A stretch of 64,000 nucleotides of DNA. Source: Sphingobacterium deserti (GTDB lineage Bacteria > Bacteroidota > Bacteroidia > Sphingobacteriales > Sphingobacteriaceae). The stretch is from contig NZ_JJMU01000053.1 of the NCBI RefSeq assembly GCF_000757725.1, positions 62,001 through 126,000 on the forward strand, read 5' to 3'. The notes under the pieces were generated by a model. It made no database searches, was not told the origin of the DNA, and worked only from the letters and a program-made list of their open reading frames with translations. Both the position numbers and the translations under genes were made by a program. Every line of letters begins with the position of its first letter. The stretch's first letter is position 1. This document shows positions 8,915-18,539 of this stretch, piece after piece.

Positions 8915-8975
8915 AAATAAGCTAGCGTGATAAACAAGCAATAAGTCGTTTGTTGGCACACTAGCTTTATTTTTT
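8915..8975 (+). terminator. long imperfect hairpin terminator
   Basis: aataagctagcgtg near 8916-8929 pairs with cacactagctttatt near 8957-8971, with an inner aacaa/ttgtt pairing, and is followed by a T-rich stretch. It lies about 65 bases after the aldo/keto reductase stop. The remaining bases to the lytS-like gene hold only an AT-rich promoter region with a TACCTTTG box at 9278-9285. Confidence 0.55.
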
Positions 8976-9277
8976 GATAGCGCAACACTAATAGGGTATC
9001 GGGTTTGTATACGCCGCAGGCCTATATCGTATCATCGGTTTTGCCAATCATTTCCTTTATTCGATAGCGACCTTTTCTTCGCACATTATCTTGCTAAATC
9101 AATCTGTGTCCTTGCATCCTCACTACGCTCAAATTAATACTAGTTTGTAATGTGCTAGACAAGTTAATCGGCTTAATTCAAATAAGGTATCAACGAGTTG
9201 GGTAATCCTATTTTACAGTTCAGACGAAAAAAAAGACAGTTAGGAAAGAAAATGATGTAAAAGCAGCAGGCATCGTT

Positions 9278-9285
9278 TACCTTTG
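9278..9285 (+). promoter_or_regulatory. Bacteroidota -7 promoter element for lytS-like operon
   Basis: TACCTTTG matches TAnnTTTG and lies 37 bases before the histidine-kinase ATG. No convincing TTG -33 element was seen 19-21 bases upstream. Confidence 0.45.
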
Positions 9286-9321
9286 TATACGTTTTATACA
9301 TACGCAATATTGTGATGGCAT

Positions 9322-10410
9322 ATGGGATTGAATAGTATGAGGGATAGTTTTTTAAGCAATAGCCGAAAGCGCATTTTGCTGGTGTTTTTTGCGTTGGTTT
9401 TGCTTTATCTCGTTTCCTACATTATTGATCCCTTTTCATCCTACTGGGATGGATATTTCACCCGATCGTCCACTATTGCCGATTTGTTATTTTCATTCAC
9501 CCTGTGCTTCGCCTACTCCGAATCCAGTATTTTTATAAGTTCCCGATTAAATAAGCGTGTTCCTTGGACGGTCAGTCCGGCGAGGCGTTTTCTTTTTGAA
9601 TCCTTACTTATATTTTTCAGCGTTTTGCTGATTAATTTTACTGCAGATTCTATCAGTATTCTATTTATTGACGCCAGTTGCGGTGGTATTTGGCGGGATG
9701 TATCGATTGAAGAAACGCGTGGAATACTGCAGTGGACGGTTGTAAGCGTCATGATCGCGTTCATGATCATGGCTGTCAATACCGGAAATTACTTGATCCA
9801 AAACTGGAAAAATGCCGCGGTGCATGCCGCCGAATTGAATCAGTTGGCTACCGAAGCAGAACTTCATTCGCTAAAATTGCAAATCGATCCACATTTTGTA
9901 TTTAATAACCTCAGTGTGCTTTCTGAGCTTATTTTGGAAGACCAGCAGCTGGGCTATGAATACGCAGAAAACTTCTCAAAAATCTACCGGTATATGTTGG
10001 TCAACTCCAAGCGCGATATGATCTCGCTGGAAGATGAGCTTCGTTTTTTAAATTCTTATATCTTTTTGATTGAGAACAGATTTGGGGAAGGCGTGCAGTT
10101 TGAAATTAACGTGGAGCCGCAATCTCTACCACTCTACACGCCACCATTGACACTGCAATTGTTGGTCGAAAATGCGTTGAAGCACAATAAAACCAGCAAG
10201 AAAGATCCGCTTTTGGTGCGCATTTATACTGTAAATCAAGATACGTTGGTGGTGGAGAATACTCGTTTACCTATCGATAAAAGATTGGACTCATCGGGTA
10301 TTGGTATCGAGAATATCAAACGCAGGTACAAACTGTTATCTGTACGTGAACTACAGGTATTGCAAGAAGATAATCTGTTTAAAGTCATTATCCCTTTGAT
10401 CCAACGATGA
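9322..10410 (+). CDS. LytS-type sensor histidine kinase
   Basis: A 362-residue inner-membrane kinase. The first 160 residues contain about four hydrophobic segments (for example ILLVFFALVLLYLVSYII near 18-36), then a short helix and the His_kinase box LKLQIDPHFVFNNLSVLSEL, whose H is the phosphorylated residue, followed by a HATPase region with LQLLVENALKHN (N-box) and GIGIENIKRRY. There is no separate sensor domain, so the membrane part probably senses the signal. Its stop overlaps the response-regulator start by 4 bases (ATGA), a translationally coupled pair. Confidence 0.88.
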   Translation: MGLNSMRDSFLSNSRKRILLVFFALVLLYLVSYIIDPFSSYWDGYFTRSSTIADLLFSFTLCFAYSESSIFISSRLNKRVPWTVSPARRFLFESLLIFFSVLLINFTADSISILFIDASCGGIWRDVSIEETRGILQWTVVSVMIAFMIMAVNTGNYLIQNWKNAAVHAAELNQLATEAELHSLKLQIDPHFVFNNLSVLSELILEDQQLGYEYAENFSKIYRYMLVNSKRDMISLEDELRFLNSYIFLIENRFGEGVQFEINVEPQSLPLYTPPLTLQLLVENALKHNKTSKKDPLLVRIYTVNQDTLVVENTRLPIDKRLDSSGIGIENIKRRYKLLSVRELQVLQEDNLFKVIIPLIQR

Positions 10411-11165
10411 TAGCAAAAGTTGTAATTATTGAAGATGAGAAGCCTAATGCAGATCGCTTGAAGCGCTTGTTGCGGGCGCTTTATCCCGATGCGGAAATCG
10501 TAGCCGTATTGGACTGTATTGCTGAAAGTGTGAAATGGTTTTCTTACAACCCGCACCCGGATGTCGTGTTGATGGATGTTCGGCTTTCTGATGGTTTAAG
10601 TTTTGAAATATTTGATAAAGTGAATGTCACCGCTCCGGTGATCTTTACAACGGCGTATGATGAGTATGCGCTACGTGCTTTCAAGCATAACGGCATTGAC
10701 TATCTACTTAAGCCGATAGAATCTGACGAACTCAAGATCGCATTGACAAAAGTGGAACAGAACCAGTTTTCCGTGATGCAAAATGTATCGCTGGGTAGTG
10801 TTTTGGATTTGTTCAAGCCGAAAGAATATCGGAAGCGATTCTTACTGCCCTATCGGGATGGCTACAAAACAGTGATGTTGGAAGATGTTGCTTTTTTCTA
10901 TTCTGAATTGAAAATTACACATGCTAAGTTACGCGATGGTCAGGAAGAAACCATTCCCCAAACTATGGAAGAGCTTGAACAGCAGCTCGATCCAAAGCTT
11001 TTTTTTCGAGCAAATCGTCAGTTTCTTGTGCACATTGATGCCATAGCACGCGTGCACAATTATTTTAATGGCAAGCTAAAGCTCGAAATCAAGAAAAATC
11101 CTGCTGTTGAAGTGGTGGTAAGCCGCGACAAAGCGATGTTGCTCAAAAATTGGTTAGACTTTTAA
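10407..11165 (+). CDS. LytTR-family response regulator
   Basis: The 252-residue protein has an N-terminal receiver domain with acidic pair IIEDE, phospho-acceptor VVLMDVRLSDG, TTAYDEYALRAF and KPIE, then a C-terminal LytTR DNA-binding domain (VAFFYSELKITHAKL through LFFRANRQFLVHIDAI). It is coupled to the LytS-type kinase by a 4-base overlap. The SMR-type transporter starts 9 bases after its stop, so the three genes are one operon and the transporter is a likely part of the output or the resistance function. Confidence 0.9.
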   Translation: MIAKVVIIEDEKPNADRLKRLLRALYPDAEIVAVLDCIAESVKWFSYNPHPDVVLMDVRLSDGLSFEIFDKVNVTAPVIFTTAYDEYALRAFKHNGIDYLLKPIESDELKIALTKVEQNQFSVMQNVSLGSVLDLFKPKEYRKRFLLPYRDGYKTVMLEDVAFFYSELKITHAKLRDGQEETIPQTMEELEQQLDPKLFFRANRQFLVHIDAIARVHNYFNGKLKLEIKKNPAVEVVVSRDKAMLLKNWLDF

Positions 11166-11174
11166 TTTTTTCTA

Positions 11175-11504
11175 ATGAAATATATTTATTTGGCTCTGGC
11201 CATTCTTTTGGAAGTAACAGGTTCGAGCTTCTTGCAAGCATCAAAAGGCTTCTCCAGGCCTATACCAACTGTCGTGATGGTTATTGCCTACGTGGCTTGC
11301 TTCTTCTTTTTATCGCAGGCACTAAAAACCATCCCATTGGGCGTCGCGTATGCAATATGGGCTGGCTTAGGCATTGTGTTGACAGCTGCCGTCTCTGTTT
11401 TGATTTTTAAACAGAGTTTGGATCTTCCCGCCATTATAGGTATGGCGCTGATCATTGTGGGTGTGGTGGTTATCAACGCTTTTTCAAAAACAGCAGCGCA
11501 TTAA
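11175..11504 (+). CDS. small multidrug resistance (SMR) transporter
   Basis: The 109-residue protein has four membrane segments and the family signature: MKYIYLALAILLEVTGSSFL includes the essential membrane Glu near residue 13-14, followed by LASKGF-like QASKGFSRPIP, then IPLGVAYAIWAGLG in TM3. SMR proteins act as antiparallel dimers that exchange protons for cationic drugs or guanidinium. Its place at the end of the lytS-lytTR operon suggests regulation by that pair. Drug-exporting and guanidinium-exporting subtypes cannot be separated confidently by eye. Confidence 0.88.
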   Translation: MKYIYLALAILLEVTGSSFLQASKGFSRPIPTVVMVIAYVACFFFLSQALKTIPLGVAYAIWAGLGIVLTAAVSVLIFKQSLDLPAIIGMALIIVGVVVINAFSKTAAH

Positions 11505-11770
11505 TAAATCGTTGCGCTGACTCAGTAGGCGATGTCACACTCCTGTCTACGCATGCGTTTTCTTAGCCAACTCGCGCCCCCTTTAGATTGCTTTCGCTAC
11601 ACTAATAACTAAATTTTCCTCGTGGTATAGGAAGCTTCTGCTTCTTTGCCGTTCCTCGCGGCGGTAACACTATTCGATTCGGCTCCCAAAAACAACGGTT
11701 CGGTTAGATTATTCAACTTTTCATTCCTTGCTTTTCGTTGTTTTGTGCCGAAAAATATAATTCGGTAAAC

Positions 11771-12907
11771 ATGACAAAGCGATTTTCACAAATAGGGAAA
11801 GGGACAGTAGCCTACATGCTGTGTGCCCTATTGTTATCTTCCTGCGCAGGCAATCAACAAGAAAGTTATGAGGCGGCGCCAGTAGAGGTTGATTTTATAA
11901 ATATCCAACCTGCTGATGCGGCTGTGGAACAACGCTATCCAGGGACGATAGAAGGTACCGTCAATGTTGATGTCAAAGCACAAGTATCGGGCTATCTAGC
12001 TAACATATACGTGAAAGAGGGGGATTACGTTCAGCAAGGGCAAACCCTTTTCAAGATTAAGGATGATGTTTACAATGAGCAGGTAGAAAATAGCGAGGCT
12101 CTTTTGCAGGCAGCACAGGCCGCTGAAGAAAGTGCGCGTATCGAGCTGCAAAAAATCAAACCGTTGGTCATGGGAAAGGTGGTTACCGAGCTTCAATTGC
12201 AGACTGCTGAGGCCAATTATGCCGCAGCCAAGGCTCAGGTAGCGCGAGCAAAAGCTTCCCTCGGCTCGTCCCGCATCAACGCAGGCTTTACGCTGATCAA
12301 GGCACCCGTCAGCGGGTACATCGGGCGTATTCCGAATCGTGTGGGAAATCTCATCACACCGACAGATATGACGCCTCTCACATCGCTATCTGAGATTAAT
12401 CAGGTACTCGTTTACTTCTCGCTGAGCGAGGCAGATTATATCGCTTTCATGCAAGATCAAAAACAAGATGCAGGTATGAATACGGTGGAGCTTATCATGG
12501 CTAACGGCACGGTTTACGACGAGAAAGGGCGCATTGAGTCTGCCAGCGGAAATGTGGATCGAACAACCGGAAGTATACCTCTTAAAGCCGTATTCGCTAA
12601 TCCAGATAAGATTTTACGTTCGGGAGGATCAGGGAAGATCGTCATCAGGAAGAATATGAAGCAAGTCTTAACGATTCCGATGGCCAGCGTGAAAGATATA
12701 CAGAATAAGTATTTCGTTTTCGCCTTAGCCGATAGCAATAAAGTCGCCATGAGACCTATCGAAATTGCTGGGCATACCGGTAATAGGTATATCGTTAAAT
12801 CTGGATTGCAAACCGGTGAAAAGGTTGCTTTGAATAGGATAGATGTTTTGGCCGAAGGTATGAGCGTGAAGCCTACAGGCGAAGAAAAGAAGGTAGCGCA
12901 ACAGTAG
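11771..12907 (+). CDS. RND efflux periplasmic adaptor lipoprotein
   Basis: Start 11771 gives MTKRFSQIGKGTV followed by a hydrophobic stretch and an LLSSC lipobox, so this is an inner-membrane-anchored lipoprotein of about 378 residues. The order is AcrA-like: a barrel-sandwich/lipoyl half (VDVKAQVSGYLANIYVKEGD), a helical hairpin with many Ala, the second lipoyl half (FTLIKAPVSGYIGRI), then beta-barrel and membrane-proximal domains. It links the RND pump to the outer-membrane factor. The pump gene follows after 30 bases. Confidence 0.9.
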   Translation: MTKRFSQIGKGTVAYMLCALLLSSCAGNQQESYEAAPVEVDFINIQPADAAVEQRYPGTIEGTVNVDVKAQVSGYLANIYVKEGDYVQQGQTLFKIKDDVYNEQVENSEALLQAAQAAEESARIELQKIKPLVMGKVVTELQLQTAEANYAAAKAQVARAKASLGSSRINAGFTLIKAPVSGYIGRIPNRVGNLITPTDMTPLTSLSEINQVLVYFSLSEADYIAFMQDQKQDAGMNTVELIMANGTVYDEKGRIESASGNVDRTTGSIPLKAVFANPDKILRSGGSGKIVIRKNMKQVLTIPMASVKDIQNKYFVFALADSNKVAMRPIEIAGHTGNRYIVKSGLQTGEKVALNRIDVLAEGMSVKPTGEEKKVAQQ

Positions 12908-12937
12908 TCGTTCTGGCGAGATGATAAAAAGTAAAAG

Positions 12938-15900
12938 ATGTTAAAGAAAATTATAGATAGACCAGTGTTTGCGACGGTTATTTCCGTTGTGATCGTCATA
13001 TTGGGTATTATCGGGATGATCAGTCTGCCGATAACCCGTTTCCCTGATATTGCGCCGCCAACCGTTATGGTGAGCGGTAGCTATCCGGGAGGAAATAGTG
13101 AAGCCGTTATCCGCTCCGTGGTGACGCCTTTGGAAGAGCAGATTAACGGAGTAGAAAACATGCAGTACATTACTTCTACAGCGAGTAATGACGGTACATT
13201 TTCCGTACGTATTGTTTTTAAACAAGGCGTAGACCCAGATCAAGCCGCTGTAAACGTACAAAATCGAGTGCAACAGGCTACACCGATATTGCCTCAAGAA
13301 GTGGTGCGGATGGGATTAACCACATCGAAGCAGCAAAACAGTATGATCATGATCTTCAACATTTATACGGAAGATAATGCGAAATACGATGAGCTATTTC
13401 TGCAAAACTATGTCAATATCAATTTGATCCCCCAGATTAAACGTGTTCCTGGCGTGGGGCAGGCGCAGGTTTTTGGTATGAAGGATTATTCCATGCGGGT
13501 ATGGCTAAATCCAGAGCGGATGGCGAACTACAGCCTAATTCCGCAAGATGTAACAGCTGCTATTGCGAGCCAAAGTTTGGAGTCGGCGCCTGGAAAATTG
13601 GGTGAGGAATCAAAAGCGGCGCTAGAGTATGTCATCCGATATAAAGGCAAGAAAAACTTGCCAGAGGAATATGAAAATATCGTCGTTAAGCGAAATGGAG
13701 CAGATTTGGTGCGCTTGAAAGACGTTGCCCGCATCGAATTTGGTTCTATTAGTTACAGCGGAGATAATTCCATGAATGGCAAAAACGCAGTAACTGTAGC
13801 CATTCTACAGACATCGGGATCGAATGCAAACGCTATTGAAGTCGGTGTTCGAGAGGAAATTCTTAGCTCCTCACGCACCTTTCCGCCGGGTATTAAGTAC
13901 AGCAGCGTCATGAGTACCAAAGATCGACTTGATGAGGCTACTGGCCAAGTGAAATCTACGTTGATCGAAGCGTTTATTCTCGTATTTATCGTCGTGTTTT
14001 TGTTTTTGCAAGATTTCCGCTCAACGATTATTCCCGCTATTGCGGTGCCAGTTGCTATTGTAGGAACTTTCTTCTTCTTATTGATTTTCGGTTTCACAAT
14101 CAATATCCTTACGCTTTTTGCCTTGGTATTGGCGATCGGTATTGTGGTGGATGATGCCATCGTGGTGGTTGAAGCGGTGCACAGCAAAATGGAGGGGAGT
14201 ACACTATCTGGTCGGGAGGCCACGCACAGTGCGATGAGTGAAATCACCGGGGCTGTTATCTCCATTACAATGGTGATGGCGGCCGTCTTTATCCCTATTG
14301 GATTTATGACGGGTTCATCGGGTCTTTTTTATAAGCAGTTTGCGTATACCTTGGCTATCGCCATTATTATTTCAGCGGTTAACGCATTGACCTTGACCCC
14401 TGCTCTATGTGCGTTGTTGCTTAAAAATGATCATGCTGACGACGCGCAAGGGCACGCTAAGCGGCAAGGTTTTGGGAAGCGCTTCTTCGTGGCATTCAAT
14501 TCCAGTTTTGAAAACCTCACAAACCGATATGTTGGTGGCGTTCGGTTTTTAGCAACTAAGAAATGGCTTTCCGCTGTATTGATATTGATCACAATTCTCG
14601 CTGCCGGTTATCTAATGAACAGTACATCTCGAAGCTTCGTGCCCATGGAAGATGACAATTTTATCGTGTACAGCTTGAGCATGCCTCCCGGAACGGCCTT
14701 AGACCGTACCACGGCTGTGGCAAAGCGTATCGATAGCTTGTTAACAGACATGGAGGCTGTCGAAAGTAACTCTGGCATTACGGGATTCAATATCTTGAAC
14801 AATAGTGCGGGACCAGCTTATGCACTCGGGTTTGTGAAGCTTAAACAACCGAAAGCACGTGGCGAGGTGAAAGATATTGAAGTCATCAATAACATGATTT
14901 CGGAAAAACTTGCGGCGATCAAAGAAGGTTCAGCCATGGCTTTCCGTATGCCGCCGGTAGACGGTTACGGTGTGACCTCAGGTGCTGAGCTCGTGTTGCA
15001 AGATCGGATGGGTAAGGATCCCGCTTCGCTGAAAGCAATGGCCGACAATGTTATCGGGCAGATTATGCAGATGCCGGGTGTGCAGTATGCCTACACCATG
15101 TTCCGCGCAGATTTTCCGCAATTGGAACTGGAAGTGGATGAAGATAAAGCTGCGCAAATGGGGGTGGACGTCAGCGTTATGCTGGGCGCTATCCAGACCT
15201 ATTTCTCAGGCGATCAATCGCTTAATTTTTCACGTTTCGGTAAGTTCTATCGTATCAACGTGAAAGCAGATGGCGTTTTCCGGATGGATCAAGAGGCATT
15301 TAACGAGATTTTTGTACGCAATGATCAAAGACAGATGGTGCCGGTGAAGTCGCTCGTCACGTTAAGCAAAGTATACGGCCCAGAATCTGTCAGCCGCTAC
15401 AACCTCTACAATTCATTAACGATTAATGTGGTGGCTAATCCCGGGACCAGTAATGGAGCCATTATGGAAGGTTTAGAAAACGATATATTGAGCAAATTAC
15501 CTAGCGATTACAGTTATGAATGGACCGGTTTGAGCTTGGAAGAAAAATCCTCGGGTAACCAAACGGTCTTTATCCTAGCACTTAGTTTACTCTTCGTATA
15601 CTTTTTACTTTCGGCGCAATACGAAAGCTACTTATTGCCTTTGGCGGTTTTGTTATCTATTCCTACGGGTGTCATCGGTGCGTTTTTAGGTATCAAGGCC
15701 ATTGGTTTGGACAACAACATTTATGTACAGGTTGGTTTAATCATGTTGATTGGCCTGTTGGCGAAAAACGCCATTTTGATCATCGAGTTTGCGGTGCAGC
15801 GACGTCGGGCAGGTTTATCAATCAAAGATGCTGCGCTCGAAGGCGCAAAAGCGAGGTTGCGACCGATTATCATGACGTCTTTGGCCTTTATTGCCGGAAT

Positions 15901-16087
15901 GATTCCGTTGATGCTGGCCACTGGTGGAGCTGCCGCTGGAAACAAGTCCATCAGTACTGGAGCTGCGATGGGTATGCTTACGGGTGTCGTGCTTGGGGTA
16001 TTTGTTATTCCGTTGCTCTTTATGTTTTTCCAGTACCTACAGGAAAAAATCGGACGAAAAAATAGAGTAGATAGCTTAAATGGATAA
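12938..16087 (+). CDS. RND family efflux transporter, HAE1 type
   Basis: At 1049 residues this has the normal AcrB-like length. It begins MLKKIIDRPVFATVISVVIV (TM1), shows PIFATVI-like and GSYPGGNSEAV porter motifs, the proton-relay Asp pair in LAIGIVVDDAIVVVEA (TM4), and the TM10 Lys in LIGLLAKNAILIIEFA. It uses the proton gradient to export lipophilic compounds across the envelope with the adaptor before it and the outer-membrane channel after it. Its stop overlaps the next gene by one base (TAATG), so the three are translationally linked. Confidence 0.93.
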   Translation: MLKKIIDRPVFATVISVVIVILGIIGMISLPITRFPDIAPPTVMVSGSYPGGNSEAVIRSVVTPLEEQINGVENMQYITSTASNDGTFSVRIVFKQGVDPDQAAVNVQNRVQQATPILPQEVVRMGLTTSKQQNSMIMIFNIYTEDNAKYDELFLQNYVNINLIPQIKRVPGVGQAQVFGMKDYSMRVWLNPERMANYSLIPQDVTAAIASQSLESAPGKLGEESKAALEYVIRYKGKKNLPEEYENIVVKRNGADLVRLKDVARIEFGSISYSGDNSMNGKNAVTVAILQTSGSNANAIEVGVREEILSSSRTFPPGIKYSSVMSTKDRLDEATGQVKSTLIEAFILVFIVVFLFLQDFRSTIIPAIAVPVAIVGTFFFLLIFGFTINILTLFALVLAIGIVVDDAIVVVEAVHSKMEGSTLSGREATHSAMSEITGAVISITMVMAAVFIPIGFMTGSSGLFYKQFAYTLAIAIIISAVNALTLTPALCALLLKNDHADDAQGHAKRQGFGKRFFVAFNSSFENLTNRYVGGVRFLATKKWLSAVLILITILAAGYLMNSTSRSFVPMEDDNFIVYSLSMPPGTALDRTTAVAKRIDSLLTDMEAVESNSGITGFNILNNSAGPAYALGFVKLKQPKARGEVKDIEVINNMISEKLAAIKEGSAMAFRMPPVDGYGVTSGAELVLQDRMGKDPASLKAMADNVIGQIMQMPGVQYAYTMFRADFPQLELEVDEDKAAQMGVDVSVMLGAIQTYFSGDQSLNFSRFGKFYRINVKADGVFRMDQEAFNEIFVRNDQRQMVPVKSLVTLSKVYGPESVSRYNLYNSLTINVVANPGTSNGAIMEGLENDILSKLPSDYSYEWTGLSLEEKSSGNQTVFILALSLLFVYFLLSAQYESYLLPLAVLLSIPTGVIGAFLGIKAIGLDNNIYVQVGLIMLIGLLAKNAILIIEFAVQRRRAGLSIKDAALEGAKARLRPIIMTSLAFIAGMIPLMLATGGAAAGNKSISTGAAMGMLTGVVLGVFVIPLLFMFFQYLQEKIGRKNRVDSLNG

Positions 16088-17511
16088 TGTATATGCGTAG
16101 TTTAAGATTAAATATAATAGGATTGACGTTAGTTCTGTTAGGCTCGTTTGCATCATGCAATGTGGGCAAGCGATACAGCCGACCCGAGTTGGATATGCCT
16201 GAACACTATCGGGATTCCACCCTTTCACTGACTGCTGATACGGTTATTTTACCTTGGAAAACCTTCTTTAAGGATCCATTGTTGATTGGATTAATCGATC
16301 AGGCCTTGCAAAAAAATAACGATCTGGCAGTTGCTCTGCTCAGCATGCAACAGGTAGATTTAACGTATCAACGGGCCAAACGCGAACTCTTGCCGACCTT
16401 GAATCTACAAGTTGGCGCTTCTCGCAACTGGTTTTCAACCAACTCATTAAATGGTTCTTTAGGCGAGCAGTTTTTGGGAAGTGACTTTCTGGACGATTAC
16501 AGTGCTACTTTGCAGTTGCAATGGGAGGCTGATATCTGGGGAAAGGCCAAAAAGCAAAAGGAAGAAGCCTTAGCGCAGTACTTTGCACAGCAAGAAAATG
16601 TATCGGCCTTACGCACACGCATTATTGCGCAGGTGGCACAAGCTTATTACAATCTTTTGGCATTGGATGAGCAGGTGGAAGTCGCCAACAGGAATATAGA
16701 AATGAGCAGCACCACACTGCAAATGATCGAATTGCAGTATAATTCTGCGCAGGTAAATTCCTTGGCGGTCGATCAGGCAATTGCGCAAAAGAAAACTGCG
16801 GAACTGCTGTTACCATTGGCGAGACAACAGATTACAGTGCAAGAGAATGCATTAAGCATCTTATGTGGTAGCTACCCAGATGGTGTAGCTAGAGCAGGGG
16901 CATTAAAAGATGCCATGCCAGCAGCTATCTTCACTTCGGGCGTTCCTGCAACATTATTAAGCCGTCGCCCAGATGTTAAGGCGGCCGAGTTTGCAGTCGT
17001 TGCCGCGAATGCACGGGCGGGTTTAGCCCAGGCTGCTATGTATCCGACGATCAGCATTTCGCCATCTATAGGCGCAAATTCCTTTCAGTTCAATAGCTGG
17101 TTTGATTTGCCAGGGTCACTCGTAAAAAACGTGGGGGCAAACCTCACGCAGCCCCTCTTTCAAAAAGGAGCATTGAAGACGGCACACGAGATTGCAAAAC
17201 TCGAACAGGAAAAGGCTGCAGTACAATTTAAGCAATCCGTAATGACGGCAGTCGCAGAGGTGTCTGATGCACTGGCTATCGTCTCGCATAGCGAGGAGCG
17301 ATTGACGTTGGTAGGTGAAAAAACAGCATCGCTCAGCAAAGCGTCGAACGATGCCTTGCTGTTGTATCAGAACGGTATGGCCAACTATTTGGAAGTCATC
17401 ACCGTACAAAGTAATGCTTTGCAAAATGAGCTGGATGCGATAGCCATTCATCGCGAAAAGTTGCAGGCGATGACCGACTTGTATCGTGCTCTGGGCGGGG
17501 GAGTGGAGTAA
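16087..17511 (+). CDS. outer-membrane factor lipoprotein (TolC/NodT family)
   Basis: 474 residues. The N-terminus MYMRSLRLNIIGLTLVLLG ends in a FASC lipobox, followed by NVGKRYSRPELDMPEHYRD, a typical start for NodT-type lipoproteins. Two outer-membrane efflux repeats are visible with long Ala/Gln-rich helices and the LLSRRPDVKAAEFAVVAANA motif near residue 300. It forms the trimeric channel for the RND pump encoded immediately upstream. No local regulator is present in the operon itself; the nearest are the LytS/LytTR pair. Confidence 0.9.
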   Translation: MYMRSLRLNIIGLTLVLLGSFASCNVGKRYSRPELDMPEHYRDSTLSLTADTVILPWKTFFKDPLLIGLIDQALQKNNDLAVALLSMQQVDLTYQRAKRELLPTLNLQVGASRNWFSTNSLNGSLGEQFLGSDFLDDYSATLQLQWEADIWGKAKKQKEEALAQYFAQQENVSALRTRIIAQVAQAYYNLLALDEQVEVANRNIEMSSTTLQMIELQYNSAQVNSLAVDQAIAQKKTAELLLPLARQQITVQENALSILCGSYPDGVARAGALKDAMPAAIFTSGVPATLLSRRPDVKAAEFAVVAANARAGLAQAAMYPTISISPSIGANSFQFNSWFDLPGSLVKNVGANLTQPLFQKGALKTAHEIAKLEQEKAAVQFKQSVMTAVAEVSDALAIVSHSEERLTLVGEKTASLSKASNDALLLYQNGMANYLEVITVQSNALQNELDAIAIHREKLQAMTDLYRALGGGVE

Positions 17512-17535
17512 GTGACTGCTGTTTGATAGACGTAG

Positions 17536-17581
17536 CGATCAGCGCGATGACAGCTTTAGTTGGCTGTCATCGCGCTGATCG
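17536..17581. terminator. perfect 19-bp inverted repeat at a convergent gene junction
   Basis: Arms at 17536-17554 and 17563-17581 are perfectly complementary over 19 bases around an 8-base loop (tttagttg). It lies between the convergent outer-membrane-factor and methionine aminopeptidase genes, so it probably stops transcription from both sides. There is no T-run, so it is not a canonical intrinsic terminator. Confidence 0.6.
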
Positions 17582-17667
17582 ATGGTCGTAGGTGCTGGAA
17601 GAAGCAGGCGTTACTTTCAAACCAATACCTCTTAGCAACGGCATGCAGGCTTTGAACGGTAACCGTA

Positions 17668-18444
17668 TTATTCAATTTTAGACGAGCTTAAATACAGCAT
17701 TGGTGTAATAACAATAGGTGCTTTCTCACTTAATACCAGCGTCACTTCATGTTGTACAGCAAAACCTCCTTTGTTTCCTAGCATGGTAAAGCCATCAGCC
17801 TGCTCAACCGCGACGGTAGAACGTGTGTTAAAAAATGTTTCAATGGCAACCACCGATCCTTTACGGAAGCGACGTTTGTCTGCCGCATCTCGGTAATTTA
17901 AGATTTCGGTAGGCTCTTCGTGCAAGGCTTTTCCTAAGCCATGGCCGCCCAGATTTTTGATAACCTGGTAGCCTGCGGCTTTGGCCTGCTTTTCCATATA
18001 GGCGCCCACTTCATTAATCCGCATCCCGGACCGCACGCTCTTTATAATGCCTTGCAGTGTTTGGATCGAGCAATCCACTAGTTTTTGATGTTGGTGTATG
18101 TCGTCGCCCACCACTCTTGAAGCACCGTTGTCTGCCCAAAAGCCATTCCACTCGGCAGAAACATCAATGTTTATCAAATCGCCTTCTTGTACAATAATAT
18201 CGCTAGCAGGAATTCCATGGGCAACCACGTTATTTACACTGATACACGTATTACCAGGGAAGTTATACGTAAGTCGGGGTGCTGATTGCGCTCCTTTATC
18301 TGCTAAGTAGGCGCCTCCAAGATCATCCAATTCTTTGGTGGTCATTCCCGGGCGCACTTGTTCAAGCATATAGTGTAAAGTCTGCGCCACAATCATTCCT
18401 GCTTGTTTTAGCATGCTCAGTTCTTGTTCGCTTTCTATTATCAT
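17668..18444 (-). CDS. map: type I methionine aminopeptidase
   Basis: The 258-residue cytoplasmic enzyme removes the first Met from new proteins. All five metal ligands can be placed: two Asp in DVSAEWNGFWADNG, His in NLGGHGLGKALHEEP, Glu in VVAIETFF, and Glu in FAVQHEVTLVL; the substrate-side His is in NVVAHGIP. The final motif AVQHEV differs slightly from the usual AQFEHT, so it is probably a paralogue of the ribosomal-operon map. A minus-strand TACCTTTG box lies at 18458-18465, 14 bases upstream of the ATG. Confidence 0.88.
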   Translation of the reverse strand: MIIESEQELSMLKQAGMIVAQTLHYMLEQVRPGMTTKELDDLGGAYLADKGAQSAPRLTYNFPGNTCISVNNVVAHGIPASDIIVQEGDLINIDVSAEWNGFWADNGASRVVGDDIHQHQKLVDCSIQTLQGIIKSVRSGMRINEVGAYMEKQAKAAGYQVIKNLGGHGLGKALHEEPTEILNYRDAADKRRFRKGSVVAIETFFNTRSTVAVEQADGFTMLGNKGGFAVQHEVTLVLSEKAPIVITPMLYLSSSKIE

Positions 18445-18457
18445 TTCTGTTTTTTAT

Positions 18458-18465
18458 CAAAGGTA
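18458..18465 (-). promoter_or_regulatory. Bacteroidota -7 element for map
   Basis: The minus strand reads TACCTTTG 14 bases ahead of the methionine aminopeptidase start. A second box on the plus strand, TATCTTTG at 18527-18534, precedes the divergent AraC gene. No paired -33 was found for either. Confidence 0.45.
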
Positions 18466-18526
18466 AGTTGTATGTTTTTTAGAGAGATAGTAAATTTTGG
18501 ACATGGGCATTGCTCGGTAAAATGGT

Positions 18527-18534
18527 TATCTTTG
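18527..18534 (+). promoter_or_regulatory. Bacteroidota -7 element for the AraC-type gene
   Basis: TATCTTTG ends only 5 bases before the ATG at 18540. If used, the mRNA would be nearly leaderless. It also overlaps the longer ORF start at 18510, which argues that 18540 is the real start. Confidence 0.4.
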
Positions 18535-18539
18535 TAGCT

